In this document: positions 1 to 8,882 of the stretch, piece after piece
How positions within the stretch are numbered: the first letter of the stretch is position 1
Layout of the letters: each line of letters opens with the position of its first letter
Source of the DNA: Alkalidesulfovibrio alkalitolerans DSM 16529
GTDB taxonomy: Bacteria; Desulfobacterota; Desulfovibrionia; Desulfovibrionales; Desulfovibrionaceae
Assembly: GCF_000422245.1 (NCBI RefSeq)
Contig: NZ_ATHI01000027.1
Location: forward strand, 62,001-126,000
Direction of reading: 5' to 3'
DNA length: 64,000 nucleotides
The notes under the pieces: generated by a model
Told to the model about the DNA's origin: nothing
What the model saw: only the letters and a program-made list of their open reading frames with translations
The model's database searches: none
Made by a program: the position numbers and the translations under genes

Positions 1-194
1 AGGAGGAGCAGCAGCGCGACCCCCGCGAGAGAGAAAAAGCTGTGGCCGACTCCCCGGTCCGTGAGGTCGAAGGCGATGGCCAGAGGCTTGTCGAGCAGAT
101 CCGGACCGAAGGAGGCGGCGAAGAGCAGCCACCACGGCGCGCCGGTGTTCAGGTCGCGGGCGAGGACGGCCAGCGCGCCGTGACCGAGGATCAT
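1..194 (-). CDS. DUF457-like membrane protein, N-terminal fragment
   Basis: The gene runs off the left edge; 64 codons are visible from an ATG at 194, preceded by a good GGAGG ribosome site. The visible protein begins MILGHGALAVLARDL, has a hydrophobic segment around residues 21-30, then FGPDLLDKPL, GVGHSFFS and a second hydrophobic stretch. An early His, a P-D-L-x-D motif and a G-x-x-H-S motif between membrane segments are typical of the inner-membrane metal-dependent hydrolase family DUF457 (YdjM/YbcI-like), whose substrate is generally unknown. Family assignment is by motif only; the C-terminal part is not visible. Confidence 0.55.
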   Translation of the reverse strand, partial: MILGHGALAVLARDLNTGAPWWLLFAASFGPDLLDKPLAIAFDLTDRGVGHSFFSLAGVALLLL

Positions 195-679
195 GCGCGG
201 CCTCCGGAGGGCACGGCCGTTTGGCGGACTTCGGCGGACCGCCATACGCGCGCCGCCCGTCGCTTCGCCGCCCGCCGCCCTGGCGCGGGGAGTATAGGCG
301 CGGCCTGCTGAAACGCGCGGCAGGAAGCATGGCGAAGGGCGTTCATCCTGCCCTTCTACGTCAACCCGCGAAGCGCGTAAAGCGACGCTGCGTTTATCAG
401 CAACCTGAAAGTTGAAAATTTGTCCTTTACAAACCCGGACGGATGGATAACTGTTCCCGTGCTCAGCGTGATGAGGATACGAGCCCTCGCCTCCGTCCGT
501 CTTTTCTCCATATGCGGACGCACGGCGCTCCACCCCCGCCGGATATCTCCGGTCGGCCGGACGCCAGCCAGACGCCGCGTTTCCACGAGCCCCGCCAGAT
601 ACGCCCGCCGGACATGACCGGCGACGCGGCCAGGCATCACGCCCTGCCGCGGACCTCTCCCCGAACACAAGGATTTTTT
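195..679. other. Intergenic region before the DEAD-box helicase
   Basis: This 485-base stretch separates two divergent genes. It is GC-rich except for about 400-435, which is AT-rich and the likeliest place for the helicase promoter. An open frame continues upstream of the helicase start to about 443, but that extension has no helicase-like sequence and I do not consider it coding. If transcription starts near 430 the helicase mRNA has a long leader of over 200 bases, as is common for cold-induced DEAD-box genes; that is inference. Confidence 0.4.
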
Positions 680-2149
680 GTGACTTTCGACTCTTTTGGT
701 TTCGACCAGCGCATTTCTGCCGGCATCAAGCAGGCCGGCTACACCACACCCACGCCCATCCAGACCAAGGCCATGCCCGACGTGCTCGCGGGCCGCGACG
801 TGCTCGGCCTGGCCCAGACCGGCACCGGCAAGACCGCGGCCTTCGCGCTGCCCATCCTGCAGCGCCTGCTGAAGGCCGAGGCCGCTCCGCGCGGCCCCGT
901 GCGCGTGCTCGTGCTGGCCCCGACCCGCGAACTGGCCCTGCAGATCCACGAGACCTTCGTGGAACTCGGCCGCCAGACCGGCATCCGCAACGCGGCCGTG
1001 TTCGGCGGCGTGGGGCTTCAGCCCCAGATCAAGGCCCTGCGCCAGGCGACCGTGTGCGTGGCCTGCCCCGGACGGCTGCTCGACCTGTTGAACCAGGGCC
1101 AGGCCGATCTTTCGCGCGTGGACACCCTGGTGCTCGACGAGGCCGACCGCATGCTGGACATGGGCTTTCTGCCCGACATGAAGAAGATCATGGCCAAGCT
1201 CCCCAGGGAGCGGCAGAACCTGCTCTTCTCGGCCACCATGCCCCAGGAGATCCGCGGCCTGTCCGCCGAGCTCCTGCGCGACCCGGTCGTGGTCCAGGTG
1301 GCCAACACCGCGCCCGCATCTGGCATCAGCCACGCGCTGTACCCGGTGCCCTCGCACCAGAAGGCCGACTTCCTGGAGGCGCTCTTGCGCGCCACCGAGC
1401 ACGAGTCCGTGCTCGTCTTCACGCGCACCAAGCACCGCGCCAAATCCCTGGCCCAGCGTCTGACGCGCCAGGGATTCTCCGCCACCTCGCTGCAGGGCAA
1501 CCTCTCGCAGAGCCGCCGCCAGGAGGCCCTGGACGGCTTTCGCTGCGGTAAATACACGGTCATGGTGGCCACGGACATCGCGGCGCGCGGCATCGACTGC
1601 GCCCGCATCAGCCACGTCGTCAACTACGATCTGCCGGACACGGCCGAGACCTACACCCACCGCATCGGCCGCACCGGCCGCGCGGAGCGCACCGGCGAGG
1701 CCATGACCCTGGTCACGGACGAGGATCTGAAGGACGTGCGCGCCATTGAGCACGCCCTGCGCACGACGCTTGAGCGCCGCACCCTGGAAGGCTTCCCCTA
1801 CGGCCAGGAGAAGCCCGCCGAGGCCGTGCGCGACGCGCGCGACCGCGACGACTTCGGCCGCAAGCCGCAGGCGCGCGGATTCGGACGTGGCAATGGCCGT
1901 GGCAACGGCCGCGGCAACGGGCAGGGCTCTGGCCGGAGCAACGGCCAGGGAGCCAAGCCCCAGGCCAAATCCCACGGCGGCGGCAAGCCCGCCCCGGCCA
2001 AGGCCGCGTCCGGCAACGGCGGATCGGCTGGCAAGCCCGCCTCGGGCCGCATCTTCATGGACGAGCCGAGCTTTCGCAATGAGCGTTCGGGCGAGGGCCG
2101 CGGAAGCGGCAATCGCGGCCGCCGTCCCGCTGGCGCTGGCGCCCGCTAG
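680..2149 (+). CDS. DEAD-box ATP-dependent RNA helicase (RhlE-like)
   Basis: Cytoplasmic ATP-dependent RNA unwinding enzyme of the RhlE/DeaD type, acting on structured RNA in ribosome assembly or mRNA decay. The GTG start at 680 is chosen because AAGGA lies just upstream and the protein then opens with a Q motif (YTTPTPIQ, residues 21-28). In order follow the Walker A AQTGTGKT (45-52), PTRELALQ, DEAD (153-156), SAT, TDIAARGID and HRIGRTGRA. Motif Ib reads CPGRLLD instead of the usual TPGRLLD. From about residue 375 to 489 the tail is low-complexity, rich in G, R, N and K with GRGNGRGN repeats, a probable RNA-binding arm. It is monocistronic and ends at a strong terminator. Confidence 0.93.
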   Translation: MTFDSFGFDQRISAGIKQAGYTTPTPIQTKAMPDVLAGRDVLGLAQTGTGKTAAFALPILQRLLKAEAAPRGPVRVLVLAPTRELALQIHETFVELGRQTGIRNAAVFGGVGLQPQIKALRQATVCVACPGRLLDLLNQGQADLSRVDTLVLDEADRMLDMGFLPDMKKIMAKLPRERQNLLFSATMPQEIRGLSAELLRDPVVVQVANTAPASGISHALYPVPSHQKADFLEALLRATEHESVLVFTRTKHRAKSLAQRLTRQGFSATSLQGNLSQSRRQEALDGFRCGKYTVMVATDIAARGIDCARISHVVNYDLPDTAETYTHRIGRTGRAERTGEAMTLVTDEDLKDVRAIEHALRTTLERRTLEGFPYGQEKPAEAVRDARDRDDFGRKPQARGFGRGNGRGNGRGNGQGSGRSNGQGAKPQAKSHGGGKPAPAKAASGNGGSAGKPASGRIFMDEPSFRNERSGEGRGSGNRGRRPAGAGAR

Positions 2150-2209
2150 CCCAAAGGCATCGCCATGCGCGCGCCCCTCGCGCCGCGTGTCTTGAACTGA
2201 TACATCCGC

Positions 2210-2242
2210 CCGGGCAGGCCTCGCGTCTGCCCGGTTTTTTTT
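2210..2242 (+). terminator. Rho-independent terminator of the DEAD-box gene
   Basis: An 8-bp perfect stem CCGGGCAG/CTGCCCGG with a 9-base loop is followed by eight T residues (2235-2242). It lies between the convergent helicase and DUF1641 genes; the T run makes it directional for the + strand. Confidence 0.9.
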
Positions 2243-2252
2243 CGAAAGCCAG

Positions 2253-2930
2253 CTACGGCGTCTTGGCCTCGCTTGCGGGCGCGGGCGCATCCGCGCCCAG
2301 GGCGCGCGTCAGCTCCAGCATCAGCCCAAGCCCCTTGCGCATGCCCGGATCGCTCATCGCGCCGAGCAAGGCCATGGGCCCGGCAGGCTTGACCGCACCA
2401 AGGTCCACCCGCGCGGGAGCCTCGGCCAGCCTAGCCACGAGCGCCTGGGCCTTGGGATCGGCGAAACTCCTGGCCAGCCCCATCATGTGCACCAGCCCGT
2501 CCCCGATTCTCTCCATGTCTTCCGGGCCGTAGGCTGCGGAGACCTTCTCCATGACGCCGATCAGGCTGTTCGCCACCGCGAAGACGCCGCGCTGCTCCAG
2601 TTCGTCCAGGCGCGCGATCCAGGCGGGCACGCTGTCGTGGATCAGCGGCTCCAAGTTTTCGGCAAAGGCGATCACGCTGCGCAACTGATCCAGGGCCTTG
2701 CTGAAGTTGCGCACGTTGCGCATGGACTTCTTGAGCAGGAAGAGGAGATCCTCCATCTGGAAGTCGCCCTCCACGTCGGCCAGTTCGATGATCAGGGCGC
2801 GCACCGCCTCCTCCACTCGCGGCGCCAGATCCTTCTTCAGGCTCTCCATGGAGCGCGCCGTGCCCACCAGGGGCGCAACCTCGGCGCGCAACGCCTCGAC
2901 CGCATCGAGAATCCTTTGTTCCTCGGTCAT
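2253..2930 (-). CDS. DUF1641 family protein
   Basis: A 225-residue, mostly helical, soluble protein without cysteines, membrane segments or catalytic motifs. Its composition and pattern (a central MEDLLFLLKKSMRNVRNF segment and a VANSLIGVMEKVS segment) fit the DUF1641 family, commonly encoded beside sulfide:quinone-oxidoreductase-like or formate-dehydrogenase genes and of unknown biochemical role. It starts 13 bases after the stop of the flavoprotein gene with a GGGAGGG ribosome site, so the two form an operon and it probably assists or regulates that flavoprotein. The C terminus (about residues 210-225) is Ala/Pro-rich. Confidence 0.75.
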   Translation of the reverse strand: MTEEQRILDAVEALRAEVAPLVGTARSMESLKKDLAPRVEEAVRALIIELADVEGDFQMEDLLFLLKKSMRNVRNFSKALDQLRSVIAFAENLEPLIHDSVPAWIARLDELEQRGVFAVANSLIGVMEKVSAAYGPEDMERIGDGLVHMMGLARSFADPKAQALVARLAEAPARVDLGAVKPAGPMALLGAMSDPGMRKGLGLMLELTRALGADAPAPASEAKTP

Positions 2931-2943
2931 CTCTCGGCCCTCC

Positions 2944-4188
<1,245 letters not shown>

Positions 4189-4461
4189 GTGCGCCTCCCG
4201 TGGCTTTTGAGCCCCAGGAGAGGAAAGGGTTCTGGGGCCTTAGCGTAGCGATAGCAGAACGGGAAACTTTGGCTACTCATTCGGTCGGTTAATTCGGCGA
4301 ACGGACCTCGTGGTCCGGTGAACGGCGGCGATCTGTCCGGGGCCATGAAACGATTGAATTCCTGCTGGTTACACCGTCAAAAGGCGTGCGGCGGAGCGCG
4401 TTCGCGGGGGGCCGCGCCATGCCCGTGACCATTGCGACGCAAAAATTTCACGGGATCGACA
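4189..4461. other. Divergent intergenic region between sqr-like gene and arsR
   Basis: No gene seen. On the sqr-like side an inverted repeat GCCCCAG (4211-4217) / CTGGGGC (4232-4238) lies within what would be that gene's leader, and an ATTCGG direct repeat occurs around 4279-4295. Neither can be assigned to a known regulator from sequence alone. Confidence 0.35.
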
Positions 4462-4489
4462 TTGACAAATCCGGATATGCGGATATGTT
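4462..4489 (+). promoter_or_regulatory. arsR promoter with ArsR-type operator
   Basis: A consensus -35 TTGACA (4462-4467) is followed after 16 bases by a -10 candidate TATGTT (4484-4489). The spacer holds the inverted repeat ATCCG-N6-CGGAT (4469-4484), an apt position for a repressor that blocks RNA polymerase until arsenite binds. The -10 ends six bases before the arsR ATG, so transcription would begin at or next to the start codon. No Shine-Dalgarno sequence is present. Confidence 0.75.
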
Positions 4490-4495
4490 GCCAGC

Positions 4496-4843
4496 ATGGA
4501 AAACGCCGCCACGCTCTTCAAGGCCCTGGCCGAGCCCATCCGCCTGCGCATCCTGGCCTTGCTGAAGGACGGGGAGCTGTGCGTCTGCGACTTGACCGAG
4601 ACCCTGGCGCTGCCGCAATCCACGGTCTCGCGCCACCTGGCCGTGCTCAGGACGGCGGGCTGGATACGGGGCCGCAAGGGCGGCTCCTGGACCTACTACA
4701 GCCTGGCCCGCGAGCCTGGGGCGGCCGGGGCGGCGCTCCTCGATCCGCTGCTCGGGCTTCTCGCCGCCACGCCCGAGGCGGCGCGCGACCGCGAGGCCCT
4801 GGCCGAACGGCTGCGAGCCAAGGAAGACGGGCGCTGCGCCTGA
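4496..4843 (+). CDS. arsR: ArsR family arsenite-responsive repressor
   Basis: A 115-residue winged-helix repressor that releases DNA when arsenite or antimonite binds its cysteines. The family metal-sensing motif ELCVCDL is at residues 27-33 (Cys29, Cys31), followed by the recognition helix region [15 protein letters not shown] and a wing with [11 protein letters not shown]. It is first in an operon with acr3 and two arsC genes, and its promoter carries an inverted repeat between -35 and -10, so autoregulation is expected. The start is the only plausible ATG and sits about where transcription should begin, implying a leaderless message. Confidence 0.93.
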   Translation: MENAATLFKALAEPIRLRILALLKDGELCVCDLTETLALPQSTVSRHLAVLRTAGWIRGRKGGSWTYYSLAREPGAAGAALLDPLLGLLAATPEAARDREALAERLRAKEDGRCA

Positions 4844-4887
4844 CAAGCCGCCGAAAATCGAATTTCGCTGAACGCCAAGGAGATGCG

Positions 4888-5982
4888 ATGAACGCCGAAC
4901 CGGCAGCCAAACAGCTTTCGTTCCTGGACCGCTTCCTGACCCTGTGGATATTCCTGGCCATGGGCCTGGGCGTGGCCGCGGGATATTTCCACCCGGGAGT
5001 GAAGGATCTCATCAATTCCTTCAACGTGGGCACGACCAACGTGCCCATCGCCATCGGCCTGATCCTGATGATGTATCCGCCCTTGGCCAAGGTGCGCTAC
5101 GAGGAGCTTGGCCGCGTCTTTCGGAACTTCAGGGTGCTTTCGCTCTCCCTCGTGCAGAACTGGGTCATCGGCCCTGTGCTCATGTTCGGCCTGGCCATTA
5201 CCTTCCTCTCGGGCCATCACGAATACATGGTCGGGCTGATCCTCATCGGCCTTGCGCGCTGCATCGCCATGGTCATCGTCTGGAACGACCTGGCCGGGGG
5301 CGACTGCGAGTACTGCGCCGGGCTCGTGGCCTTCAACTCGGTCTTCCAGGTGCTCTTCTTCTCGCTCTACGCGTGGCTGTTCCTGGGAATCCTGCCGGGG
5401 GTCTTCGGGCTTCAGGGGCTGGAGTTGGACATCTCCATGGGCCAGATCGCGGAGTCGGTCTTCATCTACCTTGGCATCCCCTTCCTGGCGGGCATGGCCT
5501 CGCGCTTCATCGGCCTGCGCACCAGGGGCAGGGAATGGTACGAGAAGGTCTTCATCCCGGCCATCAGCCCCTTCACGCTCGTCTTCCTGCTCTTCACCAT
5601 CGTGGTCATGTTCTCCTTCAAGGGCGACCGCATCGTGACCCTGCCCTTCGACGTGCTGCTCATCGCAGTGCCGCTCCTGATCTACTTCGTGGCCATGTTC
5701 GTGGTCTCCTTCTTCCTCTCGCGCAAGGTGGGGGCCAACTACGAGCAGTCCACGACCCTTTCCTTCACTGCGGCTTCCAACAATTTCGAGCTGGCCATCG
5801 CCGTGGCCATCGCGGTCTTCGGCATCGACTCGGGAGTGGCCTTCGCCGCGGTCATCGGCCCGCTGGTGGAGGTGCCGGTGCTCATCGGCCTGGTGCACGT
5901 GGCCCTGTACTTCAGGCGGCGCTTCTTCCCCTTCGCGGTAGAGACGCCGGGCGGGGTCTGCCATGTCTCGTGCAAACCTTAG
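4888..5982 (+). CDS. acr3: ACR3 family arsenite efflux transporter
   Basis: A 364-residue integral membrane protein with about ten hydrophobic segments that exports arsenite across the inner membrane. ATG 4888 has an AAGGAG ribosome site and gives the normal family length; a longer frame starting at 4432 would run through arsR and is rejected. The ACR3 signature region [17 protein letters not shown] contains Cys140 and Cys143; a conserved Cys here is essential in characterised ACR3 proteins. Downstream helices include [15 protein letters not shown], another ACR3 landmark. It follows arsR by 44 bases and is followed by arsC. Confidence 0.93.
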   Translation: MNAEPAAKQLSFLDRFLTLWIFLAMGLGVAAGYFHPGVKDLINSFNVGTTNVPIAIGLILMMYPPLAKVRYEELGRVFRNFRVLSLSLVQNWVIGPVLMFGLAITFLSGHHEYMVGLILIGLARCIAMVIVWNDLAGGDCEYCAGLVAFNSVFQVLFFSLYAWLFLGILPGVFGLQGLELDISMGQIAESVFIYLGIPFLAGMASRFIGLRTRGREWYEKVFIPAISPFTLVFLLFTIVVMFSFKGDRIVTLPFDVLLIAVPLLIYFVAMFVVSFFLSRKVGANYEQSTTLSFTAASNNFELAIAVAIAVFGIDSGVAFAAVIGPLVEVPVLIGLVHVALYFRRRFFPFAVETPGGVCHVSCKP

Positions 5983-5994
5983 CAGATGCGGGAT

Positions 5995-6019
5995 CCGCCC
6001 GCTTGCCGTCACCGGGCGG
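5995..6019 (+). other. Intercistronic hairpin between acr3 and arsC
   Basis: A 7-bp perfect inverted repeat, CCGCCCG (5995-6001) and CGGGCGG (6013-6019), with an 11-base loop lies in the 90-base gap. No T run follows, so it is more likely an mRNA-stability or processing element than a full terminator. Confidence 0.45.
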
Positions 6020-6072
6020 CAACATTGGCCAGCTAAAGTGGTCGGAATTTTCTCAAGGATGGAGGCCTTAAC

Positions 6073-6543
6073 ATGCAACGAGTCCTGTTCATCTGCACGC
6101 ACAACAGCGCCCGCAGCCAAATGGCCGAGGCGTTCCTGAACAAGCTCGGGGGCGGGAAGTTCGAGGCCGAGAGTGCGGGGCTCGCGCCGACCCAGGTCAA
6201 CCCCTACGTGGTCGAGGTCATGAAGGAAGAAGGCATCGACCTGTCGAACAAGGAGACGCACGCCGTGTTCGACAAGTTCCGCCAGGGCAAGTTATACCAT
6301 TATGTGATCACGGTCTGCGCCGAGGCCGAGTCGCAGTGCCCGATTTTTCCGGGCGTGACACACCGGTTGCATCTACCCTTCCCGGACCCGGCCTCGTTCA
6401 CCGGCAGCCGCGAGGAGATTCTGGCCCGCACGCGCGAGGTGCGCGACGCGGTGAAGAAGAAGGTGAGCGAGTTCGTCGCCTGGTGCAGGGACGACTGCGA
6501 AGGCCCCCTGGGCGACGCCTGGATAGGTTCGAAGCCTGCCTAG
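6073..6543 (+). CDS. arsC: Thiol-dependent arsenate reductase (LMW-PTPase fold), copy 1
   Basis: A 156-residue cytoplasmic enzyme reducing arsenate to arsenite for export by ACR3. It has the phosphatase-type loop CTHNSARS at residues 8-15 and the relay cysteines Cys82 (TVCAEAE) and Cys89 (QCPIFPG), the three-cysteine set of the thioredoxin-coupled family. The later FPDPASF segment supplies the general-acid loop. ATG 6073 has GGATGGAGG upstream. The second arsC follows after 36 bases; this copy lacks the second Cys in the P-loop (Ala13 where copy 2 has Cys15), so the two may differ in reductant or substrate. Confidence 0.92.
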   Translation: MQRVLFICTHNSARSQMAEAFLNKLGGGKFEAESAGLAPTQVNPYVVEVMKEEGIDLSNKETHAVFDKFRQGKLYHYVITVCAEAESQCPIFPGVTHRLHLPFPDPASFTGSREEILARTREVRDAVKKKVSEFVAWCRDDCEGPLGDAWIGSKPA

Positions 6544-6579
6544 GCGCCAGGAAAACATGAAAGGATACGGGACGGTATC

Positions 6580-7011
6580 GTGAGCAAATTGCGCATCTTG
6601 TTTCTGTGTACGGGCAATTCCTGCCGCAGCCAGATGGCCGAGGGTTTTGCGCGTGCGTTGAAGCCGGGCGTGGTGGAGGCGTATTCGGCGGGCGTGGTCA
6701 AGCACGGCCTGAACCCGCTGGCGGTGAAGGTCATGGCCGAGGCAGGAGTGGACATCTCGGGCCAGGCCTCCAAGACGCTGGATGAACTGCCGCTGCGCGA
6801 ATTTGACTGGATCGTGACCCTGTGCGGCCACGCGGCCGAGAACTGCCCCTATTTTCCGGGCCAGGCCAGACGTGCGCACCGGGGCTTCGACGACCCCCCT
6901 ACCCTGGCCAAGGGCGCGGCCAGCGAGGAGGAGGCCTTGGTCCACTACCGCCGCGTGCGCGACGAGATCAGGGCCTTTGTCGAGGCCCTGCCGGACAGCC
7001 TGGAGGACTGA
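6580..7011 (+). CDS. arsC: Thiol-dependent arsenate reductase (LMW-PTPase fold), copy 2
   Basis: A 143-residue arsenate reductase starting at GTG 6580. Its cysteines Cys10 and Cys15 (CTGNSCRSQMAEG), Cys82 and Cys89 match the arrangement of the thioredoxin-dependent ArsC of plasmid pI258. The acid loop is GFDDPP. It is the last gene of the ars operon. Together with copy 1 it gives two non-identical reductases in tandem; whether both are arsenate reductases or one is a phosphatase or antimonate enzyme cannot be told from sequence. Confidence 0.9.
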   Translation: MSKLRILFLCTGNSCRSQMAEGFARALKPGVVEAYSAGVVKHGLNPLAVKVMAEAGVDISGQASKTLDELPLREFDWIVTLCGHAAENCPYFPGQARRAHRGFDDPPTLAKGAASEEEALVHYRRVRDEIRAFVEALPDSLED

Positions 7012-7102
7012 GGCAGCTCCTAGGGGCCCTCCGCACTTCCTGGTTTTTGAATCGTTCGCCGACCCGGTGCAGGTCACCGGCCTTTCCAGACGGCGGGTGA
7101 GG

Positions 7103-7378
7103 CTACAGGAACGCCTTGTAGGGCATGTCCAGCGCCTTGGCGAGACGTTTGGCCATCTCCTTGCCGATGGGACGCAGTCCACGCTCCATCTCGGAAATGT
7201 TCGTCACATGAACGCCGATGGCGACGGCAAGCCGGGCCTGGGTCATGCCCCGAAGTCCTCTCGCCCCACGCAGCACGGTCCCAGGCGTGGAATCGGGAAA
7301 TACGTGGTGAGCGGGGATCCCGACCTTGACGACGGCAGCGGTGTTACTGCCTGACCTGAAAGTCAATTCGTTTTCCAA
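7103..7378 (-). CDS. XRE family helix-turn-helix regulator
   Basis: A small DNA-binding protein with a Cro/C1-type helix-turn-helix: MTQARLAVAIGVHVTNISEMERG is followed by KEMAKRLAKALDMPYKAFL, the usual fourth and fifth helices. The longest frame starts at TTG 7378, overlapping the last 35 bases of hicB; a GTG at 7276 would give a 57-residue protein holding the whole HTH, and the true start is uncertain. It is third in the hicA-hicB cluster, so it could be an additional repressor of that operon. Confidence 0.72.
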   Translation of the reverse strand: MENELTFRSGSNTAAVVKVGIPAHHVFPDSTPGTVLRGARGLRGMTQARLAVAIGVHVTNISEMERGLRPIGKEMAKRLAKALDMPYKAFL

Positions 7379-7763
7379 GGGCGCGGAAGGCGGCCTCGAT
7401 CTGGTCCAGGCGCGAGGCGTGCCGCAGATCGAGCAGCCTGTCCACCTGCGGCCCGTGGGCCGAGAGCCTGCGGGCGAGATCGGCCTTTCGCGTCCCGGAT
7501 TCCCGCATCGCCTGGTACAGCGCCGTCTTGAGGGCCGTGAGGGCCGGGAGAGCCGCCACGGGGCGGCCAGCAGGGGGCGAGGGCAGCGGGATTTCGTCCC
7601 TCATGGCGATCCTGGCCGCCAATGCCTCTTCGACGGCGGAAACGGCCCGCATCAACGCGTCCGCCTCGTCCTCGCCGAAGGTGACGACCTCGGGCAGGTC
7701 GGGGCAGGTGACGAGCAGCGTCCCGTTGTCGTCCGGGGTGAGTTCGATGGGGTAGGCCAACAT
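7344..7763 (-). CDS. hicB: HicB family antitoxin
   Basis: A 139-residue antitoxin. Residues 1-50 form the partially degraded RNase-H-like HicB fold (YPIELTPDDNGTLLVTCPDLPEV start, FGEDEADALMRA). After a Pro-rich linker the C-terminal half (about 75-139) carries a DNA-binding helical domain, ALYQAMRESGTRKADLARRL and HGPQVDRLLDL, typical of HicB proteins that repress their own operon. It neutralises HicA, encoded 8 bases upstream, and its 3' end overlaps the XRE gene. Confidence 0.87.
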   Translation of the reverse strand: MLAYPIELTPDDNGTLLVTCPDLPEVVTFGEDEADALMRAVSAVEEALAARIAMRDEIPLPSPPAGRPVAALPALTALKTALYQAMRESGTRKADLARRLSAHGPQVDRLLDLRHASRLDQIEAAFRALGKRIDFQVRQ

Positions 7764-7771
7764 GCGACCTC

Positions 7772-7960
7772 CTACTTCAAGCCAAGGTCTTTCTTGATCT
7801 TTTCGACAAGTCCCGTGCCCAACTCCTTGCCCTGCCCATGCATGGGCAACTGGGAACGGCGCTCGCCGAGCATGACGGTCAGGTGTCCGCTGCCGCCTTT
7901 GTGACTTTGAAAGGTGCAGCCCATCTTGCGCAGCCAGCGCTTGAACTCCTTGGCCGTCAT
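7772..7960 (-). CDS. hicA: HicA family mRNA interferase toxin
   Basis: A 62-residue dsRBD-fold toxin that cleaves mRNA and is held inactive by HicB. It shows the family pattern: TAKEFKRWLRKMG at the N terminus, then HKGGSGHLTVM containing the conserved Gly-Ser and the catalytic His (about residue 26), then QLPMHGQGKELGTGLVEKIKKDLG. The length is typical. Toxin precedes antitoxin. There is no ribosome-binding site; the -10 box lies six bases before the ATG. Confidence 0.88.
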   Translation of the reverse strand: MTAKEFKRWLRKMGCTFQSHKGGSGHLTVMLGERRSQLPMHGQGKELGTGLVEKIKKDLGLK

Positions 7961-7965
7961 GGATG

Positions 7966-7995
7966 CAACATAAGTGTTGTTCTGGCGGGCGTCAA
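7966..7995 (-). promoter_or_regulatory. hicAB promoter with operator palindrome
   Basis: On the minus strand TTGACG (7995-7990) and TATGTT (7972-7967) are separated by exactly 17 bases. The palindrome CAACA-TAAG-TGTTG (7966-7979) covers the -10 box and is a likely HicB operator. The -10 ends six bases before the hicA ATG, predicting a leaderless transcript. Confidence 0.7.
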
Positions 7996-8021
7996 TGGGC
8001 AGGCTTGCGCCTTTGGCCGCG

Positions 8022-8882
8022 TCACCAGCGCACTTCGCACTTCTTCACGAAGTCGACCGGGTTGTACGAGAGCTTGGCCTTGCGCAGCCCCGCATCGCCA
8101 AGATCCTGTTCGCGGTTGACCAGCGAGAAGCCCAGCCCCTCGTGGGCCAAAAAGGCCTGGTTGATGGCCTGGTACGCGCCCTTGTAATCGGGGTGGCCCT
8201 TTTCGAAGTGGATGACCAGCGTGTCCGCGTCCAGGGCGTCGGCCACGGTATAGGCCACCATTTTCCCCTTCACACGGATGGCCCCGCCCATCAGGCTCGG
8301 CAGCCCGTCCCAGTGCGTGAGCACCCGCACGATGGCCTCGTTCTCCTGCACGAGCGTGCCGTCGGACTCGCAGTCCCGCCACATGCACCATGACTCCTGC
8401 AGGTTCAGCGCCTCTTCGATGCAGTCGGCCGTGAGCGGCGCGTACTCGCCGCCATACAGCTTGTTGAACTGGTTGAGCAGGTTCTTCTTCTTGTGGAAAC
8501 GGTTGCCCGAAAGCTTGATCAGTTCGGGCACGGAATAGAGGTAATCCCAATGTTCGCGCGATTCGAGAACCTGTGCGTCCAGCGCGGGACCGAGTTCGCG
8601 GGCCAGGGCCTCGGGCACGCGGATGATGCGCGAAAGGGGGAACAGCTCGCGCGTCCAGGAGACGCCTTGCCACGGCCCCACCGGCGCCCACAGGGCGGGA
8701 AAGGGCGACTCCTGGCGGATCAGGCAGTGGCCGTGGGCGAAGGCCCAGCGCAGGCCGTAGACACCGGACCAGCCCCAGAGGTTGATGAAGCTGTAGTCTG
8801 CGGATTTCACGGGCGTGGCCGCGAGCAGGGCCTGGTATTCGTCCAGCCTGTCGCGGCGGATGGGCATGAATTCAAGGGCCAT
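8022..8882 (-). CDS. DUF2156 domain protein
   Basis: A 286-residue soluble protein of the DUF2156 family, a GNAT-like fold related to the C-terminal domain of phosphatidylglycerol lysyltransferases. The chosen start ATG 8882 (MALEFMPIRRDRLDEY) has AGGAAA upstream; an in-frame ATG at 8909 is possible. Visible landmarks: DYSFINLWGWSGVYGLRWA, the basic GNRFHKKKNLLNQF segment, and a C-terminal KAKLSYNPVDFVKKCEVRW. Its start overlaps the MATE gene's last 11 bases, so the two are co-transcribed. The acceptor and donor are unknown; no membrane flippase domain is attached. Confidence 0.75.
   Translation of the reverse strand: MALEFMPIRRDRLDEYQALLAATPVKSADYSFINLWGWSGVYGLRWAFAHGHCLIRQESPFPALWAPVGPWQGVSWTRELFPLSRIIRVPEALARELGPALDAQVLESREHWDYLYSVPELIKLSGNRFHKKKNLLNQFNKLYGGEYAPLTADCIEEALNLQESWCMWRDCESDGTLVQENEAIVRVLTHWDGLPSLMGGAIRVKGKMVAYTVADALDADTLVIHFEKGHPDYKGAYQAINQAFLAHEGLGFSLVNREQDLGDAGLRKAKLSYNPVDFVKKCEVRW

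Noticed and set aside
356-2290. 644-codon minus-strand frame opposite the DEAD-box gene
   Set aside because: Antisense shadow with no domain; the helicase motifs are on the + strand.
4432-4887. Upstream extension of the acr3 frame
   Set aside because: Runs through arsR in another frame; a ribosome site and the family start are at 4888.
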